From positions 1-64,000 of the forward strand of contig JAEXOY010000043.1 of the NCBI GenBank assembly GCA_023439045.1: 64,000 nt of DNA, read 5' to 3'. This document shows positions 35,634-44,793 of the stretch, in pieces (the stretch's first letter is position 1; every line of letters begins with the position of its first letter). A program made the translations under genes and the position numbers. Origin of the DNA: Bacillota bacterium. GTDB lineage: Bacteria; Bacillota; Clostridia; Acetivibrionales; DSM-1351. The notes beneath the pieces are model-generated. The model was not told the DNA's origin. It did no database searches and saw only the letters and a program-made list of their open reading frames with translations.

Positions 35634-37097
35634 TTAGCACCCCAGACACAATTTATCCGCTTCATCGGGCACTTCAACAGGGTATTCACCATCTAGACAA
35701 GCTGTACAAAACCCGCACTTTGAACCAATAGGAGTCTTTAACAGCCCCTCTAAGCTCAAATATCCAAGAGTATCTGCGCAAATCATCTCTCTAATTTCAT
35801 CCACAGATAATTTAGATGCTACCAATTCTTTTCTTGAGGAAATATCTATACCAAAATAGCATGGGTACATAAGCGGTGGTGAGCTAACTCTCATATGCAC
35901 CTCTTTTGCACCAGCATTTTTCAGTATCTGAACAATTCTTCTAGTAGTAGTACCTCTTACAATTGAATCATCAATGATAACAACTCTTTTGCCTTCAACT
36001 GATTTTTTAATAGCATTGTGCTTAATTCTTACAGCAGCCTCTCTCATACCCTGACTTGGCTGAATAAAGGTTCTAGCAACATACTTGTTCTTTACCAAAC
36101 CCTCCCCATAAGGAATACCTGTCTGCTTAGAAAAGCCAACAGCGGCTGATATGCCCGAGTCTGGTACACCTATAACAACATCCGCTTCTACAGGATGCTC
36201 TATTGCAAGCCTTTTTCCAGCCTCATAACGCGACTGTTGAACACTTGCATTGTCGATTATGCTATCTGGTCTAGCAAAATAAACAAATTCAAATATGCAT
36301 AGTCTGGTATTCTTTGGTTCTTCTTTTAATATTGATGTGACCTGATTATTTTGAATAATAACTATTTCACCAGGTAAAATATCTCTTATATATTCTGCGT
36401 TTACAGCATCTAAAGCACATGTCTCAGATGCCAGCACGTATGACTTTTGTGTTTTTCCAAGGCAAAGTGGTCTAATTCCCAGAGGATCCCTCACGCCTAT
36501 TAGCTTATCTTCAGTTATTATGGTGAGGGCGTATGACCCGCGAACTTCTTCCATCATCTTCTGAATAGCATGCTCGAGGCTGTTTGAGAATACTGAATGT
36601 TTTGTGATAAGATTGACCATTACTTCTGTGTCATTTGTTGTCTGAAATATGGTACCGCTATTCTCCATTCTTTCACGAATCTCACTGGCATTGACTATGT
36701 TACCATTGTGTGCCATAGCAAGATTACCATTTCTATACCTAATAACCATCGGCTGAGCATTTTCTCTTCTGCTAGCACCTGTGGTTGAGTATCGTACATG
36801 ACCAATTGCCATATTTCCTTTTAAATGCTCCAAAACAACTCTGTCAAATACTTCAGGAACTAATCCCATATCCTTGTGGAATACAATTGTTCCATTGTCA
36901 CTTACTGCAATACCTGAACTTTCCTGTCCTCTATGCTGTAGTGCATAAAGCCCATAATACGTCATTCCTGCAACGTCTTCTCCTGCATCCGGCATTGAGT
37001 AAACTCCAAAAACCCCACATTCTTCGCGAAGTTTATCCGGTCTGTCTTCCATACAGTTAAAATCTGTGCAAGTCAAGCAAGCGTTCCTGTTACACAT
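35634..37097 (-). CDS. purF: Amidophosphoribosyltransferase
   Basis: A 487-residue enzyme for the first committed step of purine synthesis (PRPP plus glutamine to phosphoribosylamine). GGAG before ATG 37097 supports this start. The catalytic N-terminal Cys27 (ECGVFGVY) would be freed by removing a 26-residue propeptide that contains four Cys. The PRPP-binding loop VVIIDDSIVRGTT and the cluster-binding CGFCTACL at the C-terminus mark the Fe-S type known from Bacillus. It lies 16 bases downstream of purE. Confidence 0.97.
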   Translation of the reverse strand: MCNRNACLTCTDFNCMEDRPDKLREECGVFGVYSMPDAGEDVAGMTYYGLYALQHRGQESSGIAVSDNGTIVFHKDMGLVPEVFDRVVLEHLKGNMAIGHVRYSTTGASRRENAQPMVIRYRNGNLAMAHNGNIVNASEIRERMENSGTIFQTTNDTEVMVNLITKHSVFSNSLEHAIQKMMEEVRGSYALTIITEDKLIGVRDPLGIRPLCLGKTQKSYVLASETCALDAVNAEYIRDILPGEIVIIQNNQVTSILKEEPKNTRLCIFEFVYFARPDSIIDNASVQQSRYEAGKRLAIEHPVEADVVIGVPDSGISAAVGFSKQTGIPYGEGLVKNKYVARTFIQPSQGMREAAVRIKHNAIKKSVEGKRVVIIDDSIVRGTTTRRIVQILKNAGAKEVHMRVSSPPLMYPCYFGIDISSRKELVASKLSVDEIREMICADTLGYLSLEGLLKTPIGSKCGFCTACLDGEYPVEVPDEADKLCLGC

Positions 37098-37113
37098 GGG
37101 TATACTCCTTTAT

Positions 37114-37626
37114 TTAAAGTTCTTCTAATTTAAGTTGAAGTTCTGCATTTTTCTTTTTCACTTTTTCTGCTAATGAGGCTTTATATTCTATCATTTTATG
37201 TCTTAAATCGTGGTGGGCTGTAGATAATATCTGAACTGCAAGCAAAGCAGCGTTTTCAGCTCCGTCTAGTGCTACTGTCGCTACCGGTATGCCGGAAGGC
37301 ATTTGAACTATGGATAATAGTGAGTCTAGACCATCTAGAGTAGAGGACTTAATAGGTACTCCTATTACAGGTAGTGGAGTAAAGGCTGCCAGTACGCCTG
37401 GCAAGTGTGCCGCCTTGCCAGCAGCTGCAATAATAACATCAAATCCATTTTCAGCAGCATTCTTTGCAAAATCAGCTGCAGCCTCAGGTGTTCTATGAGC
37501 TGAACATACCATAACCTCACAGCTAACTTCGAACTGCTTTAACATTTTCACACAAGATTTCATTACAGAAAAGTCAGAATCACTTCCCATTATTACTGCT
37601 ACCTTTGCATCCTTTGCAACGCACAT
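37114..37626 (-). CDS. purE: 5-(Carboxyamino)imidazole ribonucleotide mutase
   Basis: A 170-residue enzyme. ATG 37626 has GGAGG upstream; the longer reading frame begins before the promoter leader and is not used. VAVIMGSDSDFSVM and VMVCSAHRTPE are the class I signature, and AAGKAAHLPGVLA follows. First gene of the operon purE-F-M-N-H-D. purC, purB and purK are not in this cluster. Confidence 0.96.
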   Translation of the reverse strand: MCVAKDAKVAVIMGSDSDFSVMKSCVKMLKQFEVSCEVMVCSAHRTPEAAADFAKNAAENGFDVIIAAAGKAAHLPGVLAAFTPLPVIGVPIKSSTLDGLDSLLSIVQMPSGIPVATVALDGAENAALLAVQILSTAHHDLRHKMIEYKASLAEKVKKKNAELQLKLEEL

Positions 37627-37665
37627 ACAATTAGTCCTCCTACATTTAATTTTTATGTAAATAGT

Positions 37666-37712
37666 GATTAAGCGAACATTTTTGTGTAAAGTCGAAAAAA
37701 TATTCGTGTTTT
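37666..37712 (-). promoter_or_regulatory. Candidate PurBox pair in the purE leader
   Basis: AAGCGAACATT (37670-37680) on the plus strand and its approximate inverse AATATTCGTG (37700-37709) point toward each other, with centres 32 bp apart. This resembles the paired CGAA boxes bound by PurR in Bacillus. They lie just downstream of the promoter. Control by PurR is inferred and one box is imperfect. Confidence 0.4.
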
Positions 37713-37721
37713 TATAAATTA

Positions 37722-37750
37722 ATAGTAACAAGCTGTCTTTAGATTGTCAA
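37722..37750 (-). promoter_or_regulatory. Sigma-A promoter of the purine operon
   Basis: TTGACA (37745-37750) and TACTAT (37722-37727) on the minus strand are spaced exactly 17 bp. Transcription would begin near 37715, about 90 bases before purE. Confidence 0.7.
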
Positions 37751-37754
37751 TAAC

Positions 37755-37787
37755 AAAAAAAAGATACGAACAATAATTCGTATCTTT
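37755..37787 (-). terminator. Terminator after the AEC permease gene
   Basis: AAAGATACGAA (37760-37770) pairs with 37777-37787 and is followed on the minus strand by a run of T (37755-37762). It directly precedes the purine operon promoter. Confidence 0.85.
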
Positions 37788-37802
37788 CATTAATAATTTT
37801 AT

Positions 37803-38789
37803 TTATAAAGATATAAGGTAAACTAATAGAGGTAAGCTAAACACCGATAATATGGTCGAAAAGAACACTCCTTCTGTTGCGGTATTATAGTCAGAATCAT
37901 ACTGAAGAGCAAGTGCAGAAACAATTGTAGCCGCTGGCATACCAAGCTGGATTACCACTATTTTTACTACATTTGAGTCAAAATTGAACATTGAGAAAAA
38001 TGCCAAGGCTAAAAGAGGCACTACTAATAGCTTTGATAAAGAAAACAATAAGAATCTCCATCTTGATATTAAGTATTTAATGCCGTTTATTTTAATATTG
38101 GCTAATATTAATCCAATAAAAATCATAGAGAGATAAATTGTTGTATGCCCTAATCCGTTAAACGCAGAATATACTATGTCCCAGATTTTATTATAAACAG
38201 GATACTGGTCTATATGAAAAAACTGCTTTAGCCCTATAACTACAAAGCCCCCTAAAAATGCTATTATGTTCGGATTTAATAAATGTGAAAGGTTTTCCTT
38301 CCAACTGGTGGCTTTATGCTTATTAAACAAGTAAACGCCCACTGTCCAGAGTATAGCATCATTTGCAATATTAAAAAATATAGCATAGACTATTCCCATA
38401 TCGCCATTATCGCCATACATAGCCCTTATCAAGGGATATGCCATGAAAATAACATTCCCGAACATAGATGAAGCTATATAAACATTTTTTGCTTTATCCT
38501 TTATACCAAACAATTTTGTTGATAATAAGCCTATAAGCCCAGAAACAAGTACAAATAAAGCACCAAACACTGATATAAATAGACCATTTTTGAGAGTATC
38601 ACTATTAAATGAATAGTTACCCATTGTGGTAAACAGAAGAAAAGGCATTGTTATCTTTAAAATCAATGCCGAAAGGTATTTGTGAGTATCAGCAGGTAAT
38701 ATTTTTTTCTTACCTGCAATATACCCTGTAGCTCCTAAAAGGGTTAGTATTATAATTTGATAAATTATTGCGCTTACCTCTTTATCCAT
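37803..38789 (-). CDS. AEC family permease (auxin efflux carrier-like)
   Basis: A 328-residue protein with about ten membrane segments in two five-helix halves. It fits the bacterial AEC/malonate-malate permease family: MPFLLFTTMGNYSF in the first half and VVIQLGMPAATIVSALALQY near the end, the latter holding the conserved MP motif. Such proteins move organic anions; the substrate is unknown. GGAGGACAAA precedes the ATG, and a strong terminator follows. Confidence 0.82.
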   Translation of the reverse strand: MDKEVSAIIYQIIILTLLGATGYIAGKKKILPADTHKYLSALILKITMPFLLFTTMGNYSFNSDTLKNGLFISVFGALFVLVSGLIGLLSTKLFGIKDKAKNVYIASSMFGNVIFMAYPLIRAMYGDNGDMGIVYAIFFNIANDAILWTVGVYLFNKHKATSWKENLSHLLNPNIIAFLGGFVVIGLKQFFHIDQYPVYNKIWDIVYSAFNGLGHTTIYLSMIFIGLILANIKINGIKYLISRWRFLLFSLSKLLVVPLLALAFFSMFNFDSNVVKIVVIQLGMPAATIVSALALQYDSDYNTATEGVFFSTILSVFSLPLLVYLISL

Positions 38790-38899
38790 TTTGTCCTCCG
38801 CCGTATGCCTTATTATATCATGCTATTTATACATTTTTTTCATTATCATTATATTCATATAAAATCACAAACACAATATAAAAAATGAACATAATATTA

Positions 38900-38988
38900 A
38901 TCAAAATGCAATCTCAATATAGCAAAAATGCAATCTCAATAATGCAAAAATGCAATGAGAATATTGAAAAAATGCAATCTGAATATTA
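38900..38988. repeat. Four ~21-bp tandem repeats
   Basis: Four imperfect copies of AAAATGCAATCTCAATAT follow one another between the AEC permease gene and the small membrane-protein gene. Both flanking genes are on the minus strand. The remaining bases of 38790-39011 show nothing else. Confidence 0.8.
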
Positions 38989-39011
38989 GCAATTAATATA
39001 ATACTTATCTA

Positions 39012-39395
39012 TTATCGTTTTCCAGAGCCTGCTGCTGTTTGAGCTTCCGAGCCAGGAGTTTGGCCAGAGATGTTAATTAACCGAATAATAGAAACAAATA
39101 GTACTAGAAAGCTTGTTAGCAAGCTTATTTGGGCGCCACAATCCTGCTCCTCACTCTCGTTGCATGCGTCCCTAGCTAAGCCAAAAAAGAAAAAGGAAAC
39201 TAAAACAATAATTATTGAAGTAAGTGTTGGGAGTTCAGCAAAACACGGTGCAAGCGGTTTTTCCTCAACAATAGACCTTTTGGTTCCTAACAAATTGATT
39301 ATTGATATACCAATAGCTATTATTGTTGCTATGAGAGCGGAAATTGTACTGTCAAGCTGATTTATCTCAGCGTTTTGAGCATTGTTTAATTTCAT
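39012..39395 (-). CDS. Membrane protein of unknown function
   Basis: A 127-residue protein. ATG 39395 is preferred because GGAG lies nine bases upstream; an ATG five codons earlier has no site. Three hydrophobic segments are visible (about 15-36, 58-74 and 90-108). Between the last two lies an acidic, Cys-containing loop (ARDACNESEEQDCG) that could form a disulfide if exposed. The tail is Gly/Ser/Thr-rich and hydrophilic. I do not recognise a family. It sits alone between repeat DNA and an HD-GYP gene. Confidence 0.6.
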   Translation of the reverse strand: MKLNNAQNAEINQLDSTISALIATIIAIGISIINLLGTKRSIVEEKPLAPCFAELPTLTSIIIVLVSFFFFGLARDACNESEEQDCGAQISLLTSFLVLFVSIIRLINISGQTPGSEAQTAAGSGKR

Positions 39396-39460
39396 AGAAG
39401 TATACTCCATTAATCGTACTTCTATATAATATTAAGGAAACATAATTATTGTTACCCAAT

Positions 39461-40543
39461 TTATAAGCCCCAAAAAATGCTGACAATTTCTAACTCTTTC
39501 TCCTTTGCCATATCTACATATACACCGTCAATTTTAATAATAGGCTTGAGCAAATTTTGCTTTTGAATATGTACAATCTGTCCAATTTCTCCACTACTCA
39601 ATATAACATATTCATTTATATAATTACTTAAAACACGCTCTGCGAATACACTTGCTATAGAAATATCCAAGCTGTTTTCATAATCGCTTAGTATTATTTT
39701 TAGCGCTTTAAAAACGGGAATCTTCTTTTTGTATACTCTATCTGATATCAGCGCGTCATATACGTCAGCTACAGCAATAATCTTGGCGTACCTGTGAATT
39801 TGTGCTGATTTTGCTCCTAATGGATATCCTGTTCCATTCTCACGTTCGTGGTGCATTAGCACCCCCATTTTTATATCATGGCTTAACCCCTCTACATTTT
39901 CTATGTGCCTATATGAGTGCGTTACGTGTTTTTTTACTTCTTGATATTCATACTCAGTCAGCTTATCTCTTTTGTTGATGAACTCTTTTGGTACCATTAC
40001 CTTTCCTACATCATGCAAAAGCCCTGCCTTAGCAACTTCCTCCACTTCATAAGCAGAGTAGCCCAACCATCTTGCCAACATAGAGGCTAACATTGACACA
40101 TTAACGCAATGGCTATATGTATAGTCATCTATGCTTTTTACAATATCCATACATTTAAGAACGTCCAAGGCATCAGGTATGTTATTTTTAATAGTTCTTA
40201 CAATTTCTTCAACTTTTTCTGCTGTGACTTTCTTTCCTAAACTTAAATCCTCAATTACATCTTTTATTTCATCCTGTGCTTCATAATAAGAACGCTTTAC
40301 TGGCGCTGATAAACCGTCAACACCCTTATGGTACTCAGTCTTGTCAACTTCCTCAACTTTTATTGAGTCATCATATATGATTACCTTTATAGGCATTAAT
40401 CTAAAGCGCTTAACCTTCTTTTCTAAATCTTCTGTAATTTTGGTTCCTTTAGGAATAAGGCATACTCCTGTATCTGTGCATAGATCCTCAGATAAAACCA
40501 TACCCTCCAAGCAGCTCTGTGCTTTAATATACATATCCCTCAT
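39461..40543 (-). CDS. HD-GYP domain protein, probable c-di-GMP phosphodiesterase
   Basis: A 360-residue soluble protein. The N-terminal ~110 residues resemble the DUF3391-like/PilZ-free lead region of clostridial HD-GYP proteins. The HD-GYP domain (about 130-310) shows YSHCVNVS, LLHDVGKVMVPKEF, HHERENGTGYPLG (the GYP signature) and AVADVYDALISDRVYKK, so the metal ligands are complete. It should hydrolyse cyclic di-GMP. No sensor domain or riboswitch is seen beside it. GGGGAG precedes the ATG. Confidence 0.9.
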   Translation of the reverse strand: MRDMYIKAQSCLEGMVLSEDLCTDTGVCLIPKGTKITEDLEKKVKRFRLMPIKVIIYDDSIKVEEVDKTEYHKGVDGLSAPVKRSYYEAQDEIKDVIEDLSLGKKVTAEKVEEIVRTIKNNIPDALDVLKCMDIVKSIDDYTYSHCVNVSMLASMLARWLGYSAYEVEEVAKAGLLHDVGKVMVPKEFINKRDKLTEYEYQEVKKHVTHSYRHIENVEGLSHDIKMGVLMHHERENGTGYPLGAKSAQIHRYAKIIAVADVYDALISDRVYKKKIPVFKALKIILSDYENSLDISIASVFAERVLSNYINEYVILSSGEIGQIVHIQKQNLLKPIIKIDGVYVDMAKEKELEIVSIFWGL

Positions 40544-40893
40544 GACAGTCTCCCCGCCTACTTTTATGTTATATTCCTGTATAACCTTTTTCTTTTAGCT
40601 ATACCATATTAAAGTTACCCTAATTATACCAACTCAATCACATATTAGTCGAGATATTAATTATTAGTAATAATAAGTTGGAAATATATATCTTATTATG
40701 TATTTTATTGGGCTATCTTGCAAAATACGGCTGCGATTGTTACCTAACCTTAATATTTCTCCTAGGTATATGTGTTATAATTATTTCATCCAGCTTAAGT
40801 TTATGTAAACATTTTGACCGACTACAAGAAGAGTGCTAATGCATCTATTGGGTTATACCCAAAATCTTACAAATTTATGAACTAGGAGAAAAA
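40544..40893. other. 350-base divergent intergenic region
   Basis: This stretch lies between the minus-strand HD-GYP gene and the plus-strand NlpC/P60 gene. It has a TATAAT box near 40773 on the plus strand without a clear -35 box, and a short hairpin TTGGGTTATACCCAA about 30 bases before the downstream gene. I looked for the cyclic di-AMP riboswitch often found before clostridial NlpC/P60 genes and did not find its conserved parts. No gene is supported. Confidence 0.5.
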
Positions 40894-42573
40894 ATGTCTA
40901 ACAATAATAAAAGCAATTTACTTAGAAATCTGCATGAAAACCTGAATAAATATAGAACTAAGCATCCCAAGCATGTTAAATATATTGTAATTTCACTTTC
41001 AGGTGCAGTCGTTTTATCACTGACAGTTTTCATGGTACAACCGGTATTAACTCCCAAGGATACCTCCGAAGCTCAACCAATTATTACAATGGCTGAGAAG
41101 ACAGAAAAATCAACTCACACATATAGCACTGATCAACGTTCAACACAAGACCCCTCAAGATCGGGAAGTGTTTCAACTCTTAACCCATTAAAAGGTGACA
41201 TAATCAAACTTGGTGATAAAGCTCCTGTTGTAATAGTAATTCAAAAAAAATTAACAGAGCTTGATTATATGGAATCAGATGAACCTTCTGAAGAGTTTAC
41301 AGAGCAAATTGAATATGCAGTTAAATTATTTCAACGAAAAAATGAAATAACCATAACAGGACAGATTGATCAGGAAACCTACCAAAAGCTTTTAGCTGAT
41401 GATGCTAAGCATTATACTGTTTCAATAGGTATTGAGGGTACGGATGTTGAACAGCTTCAATTGAGGTTGTACGAGCTGGGTTATATTAATAAAGTTACAA
41501 GCTACTTTGGAACAGATACTGAAGCTGCTGTAAAGGTATTCCAGAAAAAAAATGGGTTATATGATGATGGTAATGTAGGTAAGCTGACAAGAGAGGCTCT
41601 TTATTCGGAGAATGCAGTTCCGATGTCATTTTCTATAGGAGATGAAAGCGAAGAGATACTAACTCTTCAGAACAGACTGAATCAACTAGGTTATCTCACT
41701 ACTTCCCCTGATGGAAAATACGGCAAAGACACTGTCACTGCAGTAAAGAAGTTCCAAAATAAGCATGGACTAATAGCGGACGGTCATATAGGTCCAATGA
41801 CCAAAGAAATCCTTATGTCCTCCAAAGCCGAAGAGTTTGCACTTTCAATGGGTGATAGCGGAGATGACGTAACCAATATTCAGAAATACCTCAAAAAACT
41901 TAATTATCTCAAAAGTACAACAGGGTATTTTGGTTCAGATACTCATGATGCTGTAATCAACTTTCAGAAAAAAAATGGTCTGACTGCAGATGGAAAAGTT
42001 GGTTCAAACACTATTCGTAAGCTGTTATCGGACGATGCGAAAAAGTGGACCGGTGGTTCAACAAGTTCAAGTGGAAGTTCAGGTAGCGGCTCATCTAGCA
42101 GTTCTTCTGGTGGCTCTTCTAGCAGTTCTTCAGGTAGTTCTTCTAGTGGTTCTACTGGCGGTTCTTCTAGCGGTTCTTCTGGTGGTAGCGGCTCAAGTGT
42201 CTCTTCAAGTGCTAGCGTTGAGAACCTTATATCTATTGCAAAGTCAAAGCTAGGTGCAAAATATGTTTATGGAGCAAAGGGGCCAAATTCATTTGATTGT
42301 TCTGGCTTTGTATACTGGGTATTAAATAAAGCTGGTGTTAAGCAGAGCTACATGACCTCAGAAGGTTGGAAGAGCACCACAAGATACAAGCGCATCACAA
42401 GTATGAGCAGTATCAAAAGGGGCGATATAATCTCCTTCAATGGACATGTTGCTATTGCCCTTGGCAATGGCCAGATGATTGATGCATCACCAAGCGCTGG
42501 TAAAATAAGAATTACTAGTATAAATTCCTCCTATTGGAGAAACAACTTTGTGAGAGCATATAGAATATTCTAA
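40894..42573 (+). CDS. Peptidoglycan hydrolase: four PG-binding repeats plus NlpC/P60
   Basis: A 559-residue wall enzyme. CTAGGAG precedes the ATG. A cytoplasmic N-terminus and one membrane segment (about 30-50) act as signal anchor. Four PG_binding_1 repeats follow (about 97-385), each with the pattern VFQKKNGL.DG.VG..T. A Ser/Gly linker (about 387-445) leads to a C-terminal NlpC/P60 endopeptidase with the catalytic Cys in FDCSGFVYW, His in FNGHVAIAL and the third polar residue in MIDASPS. It should cut the D-Glu-diaminopimelate bond of stem peptides. It stands alone with its own terminator. Confidence 0.93.
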   Translation: MSNNNKSNLLRNLHENLNKYRTKHPKHVKYIVISLSGAVVLSLTVFMVQPVLTPKDTSEAQPIITMAEKTEKSTHTYSTDQRSTQDPSRSGSVSTLNPLKGDIIKLGDKAPVVIVIQKKLTELDYMESDEPSEEFTEQIEYAVKLFQRKNEITITGQIDQETYQKLLADDAKHYTVSIGIEGTDVEQLQLRLYELGYINKVTSYFGTDTEAAVKVFQKKNGLYDDGNVGKLTREALYSENAVPMSFSIGDESEEILTLQNRLNQLGYLTTSPDGKYGKDTVTAVKKFQNKHGLIADGHIGPMTKEILMSSKAEEFALSMGDSGDDVTNIQKYLKKLNYLKSTTGYFGSDTHDAVINFQKKNGLTADGKVGSNTIRKLLSDDAKKWTGGSTSSSGSSGSGSSSSSSGGSSSSSSGSSSSGSTGGSSSGSSGGSGSSVSSSASVENLISIAKSKLGAKYVYGAKGPNSFDCSGFVYWVLNKAGVKQSYMTSEGWKSTTRYKRITSMSSIKRGDIISFNGHVAIALGNGQMIDASPSAGKIRITSINSSYWRNNFVRAYRIF

Positions 42574-42585
42574 TGTATACTTTTT

Positions 42586-42630
42586 AAAAAGCTGTGATAG
42601 TGCTACATGTAGCATTATCATAGCTTTTTA
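42586..42630 (+). terminator. Terminator after the NlpC/P60 gene
   Basis: AAAAAGCTGTGATAGTGCTA pairs with the following TAGCATTATCATAGCTTTTT across a four-base loop, with T residues at the end. A strong rho-independent terminator. Confidence 0.88.
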
Positions 42631-42778
42631 TTTTGTCTTCACATATTTATGTAGGTATTTATATATTATATTATATGATGCACATTAAAAAGTTAAATTC
42701 GGAATAGAAGCACAGCCTAATTTATAGAAATCAATAGCTATGCTATTGATAATTAGCAAGTAATAATAATATAAAGGA

Positions 42779-43648
42779 ATGTGTGGTAGTTTTTGTTACT
42801 ACATCAACAAGCTATATATGAAAATAAAAAAGGTTTATATAACATCAATGCTGTCCGCTTTTTTTATTATTTTAACAATAGTAATATTGTTTACTTTATG
42901 TGTAATAAGACAAAGTATTGGAAATAACCAGATTCTTTTGGGCCCAAAGGTTGCCAATGCTAACCTTAACCAGCTTAAGCTTATTACAAATGTAGGTAAC
43001 CATAAACCCATCCCTATTCTAACCTATCATTGCATTGATGACACTATATGGGGATATAAGCCAATGTTTGTTTCGGTAAAAACCTTTGATGAGCAAATGA
43101 AATGCTTAAAAGACCTGGGCTATAGTGCAATAACATTTAGAGACCTTGATAACTTAAATAAAGTAAAAAAGCCCGTAATGATTACTTTTGATGACGGCTA
43201 TGAGAATAACTATACCAATGCTTATCCTATTCTGAAAAAATATAATATGAAAGCAACTATTTTTGTTATTTCTAGCGCAATTGGCCATCAGAAGTACCTA
43301 AAGACATGGCAAATTAAAGAAATGCGGAACTTAATTGACTTTGAAAGTCACACTGTCAGCCATCCATATCTAGATAAGTTATCACCTAAAGAAATTGAAA
43401 ATGAGCTTATGCAGTCACAAGAGTACCTGCAAAAACTACTTGATACAAAAATAGATGTAGTAGCCTATCCATATGGTAGTTATAGTGACAAAGTTATCAA
43501 AATAACCAAGAAGTATTATAAGTATGGTGTAACAACAAACTCGGGAGACTTCTACTACAAGCATAGTAATAACTATCAAATCAAACGCATTAGTATTCAC
43601 AATGATATAGACTACGAAAAGTTTATTAGTCTGCTAAAGATGAAGTAG
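42779..43648 (+). CDS. Polysaccharide deacetylase (NodB homology)
   Basis: A membrane-anchored or secreted deacetylase of up to 289 residues. The start is uncertain: ATG 42779 has AAAGGA directly against it, while ATG 42818 gives a more ordinary signal anchor (MKIKKVYITSML) but no site. The CE4 motifs are present: ILTYHCIDD, ITFDDGYENNY (catalytic and metal Asp), FESHTVSHPYL (metal His pair), and VVAYPYGSYSD. It probably removes acetyl groups from peptidoglycan or another glycan. It follows the NlpC/P60 gene but is separated by a terminator. Confidence 0.9.
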   Translation: MCGSFCYYINKLYMKIKKVYITSMLSAFFIILTIVILFTLCVIRQSIGNNQILLGPKVANANLNQLKLITNVGNHKPIPILTYHCIDDTIWGYKPMFVSVKTFDEQMKCLKDLGYSAITFRDLDNLNKVKKPVMITFDDGYENNYTNAYPILKKYNMKATIFVISSAIGHQKYLKTWQIKEMRNLIDFESHTVSHPYLDKLSPKEIENELMQSQEYLQKLLDTKIDVVAYPYGSYSDKVIKITKKYYKYGVTTNSGDFYYKHSNNYQIKRISIHNDIDYEKFISLLKMK

Positions 43649-43882
43649 TTAACATGAAGTGAGTTAAACAAAAGTTGACTTATAGAGGTGCTTGCCACAT
43701 TAAGAGCCCCTGCAACGAGTTATTTCTTTAACCAAAAAACATTCACTAAAAATCTCTTTGCAAACACATGTATTTTGTACATATTAACTAAATTTGAAAG
43801 GTGTTATAATTAATTATAAGTAAATAGTTTGCTCTCATTATAGACATTGACTAAGTAAGTAGTACATTCAGGAGGGGTTAGT

Positions 43883-44689
43883 ATGTGTATTCGCAACCGC
43901 TTGATTTCACTTATTTTTAGGATAATTATTATAATGTTTTGCTCCTTAGGACTGTACTTAAACTCTGGTATACCTAATGGTGAATTAGCTAAATACATGC
44001 TTGTATTTTATACTATTCAAAGTAATTTATTATGTTTTGGGTATTTTTCTGTAGTGCTTTTTCAAAATATTAAAGATTTAAAGAATAAAGGTATATATGG
44101 TACTACCAGAATTCTGCCACGTTTTAAGGGTGGCGTTACACTTGTGATTGCTGTAACATTCTTGATTTACCATATCGTTCTAGCCCCTCAATTTATAGCT
44201 AACTCTATACATTACAATATTTTTACTATGCAAAACCTTACCGTTCATTATATTGTTCCTATTTTAGTTATTGTTGACTGGCTATTGTTTGATGAAAAGT
44301 TGAGCTTTAAATGGTTTGATCCCTTCATTTGGCTGTCATTACCGATAATATACTTTGTTTTCATTCTTATTAGGGCAAAAATAGGAAGCACAATAGAGAT
44401 ACTATCAAGCTATTATCCTTACTTTTTTATAGATGTAGACCTTATTGGGTGGCAAAATGTATTACTAAACTCAGCAGCAATGTTATTAGCATTTCTGGCT
44501 TTGGGGTACAGCATTTATTTTGTAAACAATATATTCTTTAAGCATTTATCATGGTTGTTGACTAAAGTGTTTGCAAAAGTGTTTGCTGTAGTCTTTACTA
44601 AAGTGTTTGCTAAAGTTATTTCAAAACCTTATCAAGAGCCGTACTCTAACTCCCAAAAAGCACCTGCTGAGGTTTTACTAACTAACTAA
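43883..44689 (+). CDS. Pr6Pr family membrane protein
   Basis: A 268-residue protein with six or seven hydrophobic segments. AGGAGGGG precedes the ATG. MLVFYTIQSNLLCFGYF, FLIYHIVLAP, QNLTVHYIVPILVIVDWLLF and a segment with IYFVFILIRAKIG fit the Pr6Pr family (FAR-17a/AIG1-like), of unknown biochemical role. The C-terminal tail (about 225-250) repeats TKVFAKVFAVVFTKVFAKV, encoded by a tandem DNA repeat, and is probably a recent expansion. Confidence 0.75.
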   Translation: MCIRNRLISLIFRIIIIMFCSLGLYLNSGIPNGELAKYMLVFYTIQSNLLCFGYFSVVLFQNIKDLKNKGIYGTTRILPRFKGGVTLVIAVTFLIYHIVLAPQFIANSIHYNIFTMQNLTVHYIVPILVIVDWLLFDEKLSFKWFDPFIWLSLPIIYFVFILIRAKIGSTIEILSSYYPYFFIDVDLIGWQNVLLNSAAMLLAFLALGYSIYFVNNIFFKHLSWLLTKVFAKVFAVVFTKVFAKVISKPYQEPYSNSQKAPAEVLLTN

Positions 44690-44793
44690 GAAGCTTAATT
44701 CAAATTTAATATATATAATACCTGGTTTTTATGCTTTAATTATAAGTAAATCATTCTCATTCAGTCATGAAACAAAAGAAAGTTAGGTATTAT

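Noticed and set aside
40544..40893. Cyclic di-AMP riboswitch before the NlpC/P60 gene
   Set aside because: None of the conserved purine-rich junction sequences could be found.
42050..42215. Ser/Gly repeat tract as a mobile or regulatory repeat
   Set aside because: It is in frame and is an ordinary low-complexity linker between wall-binding and catalytic domains.
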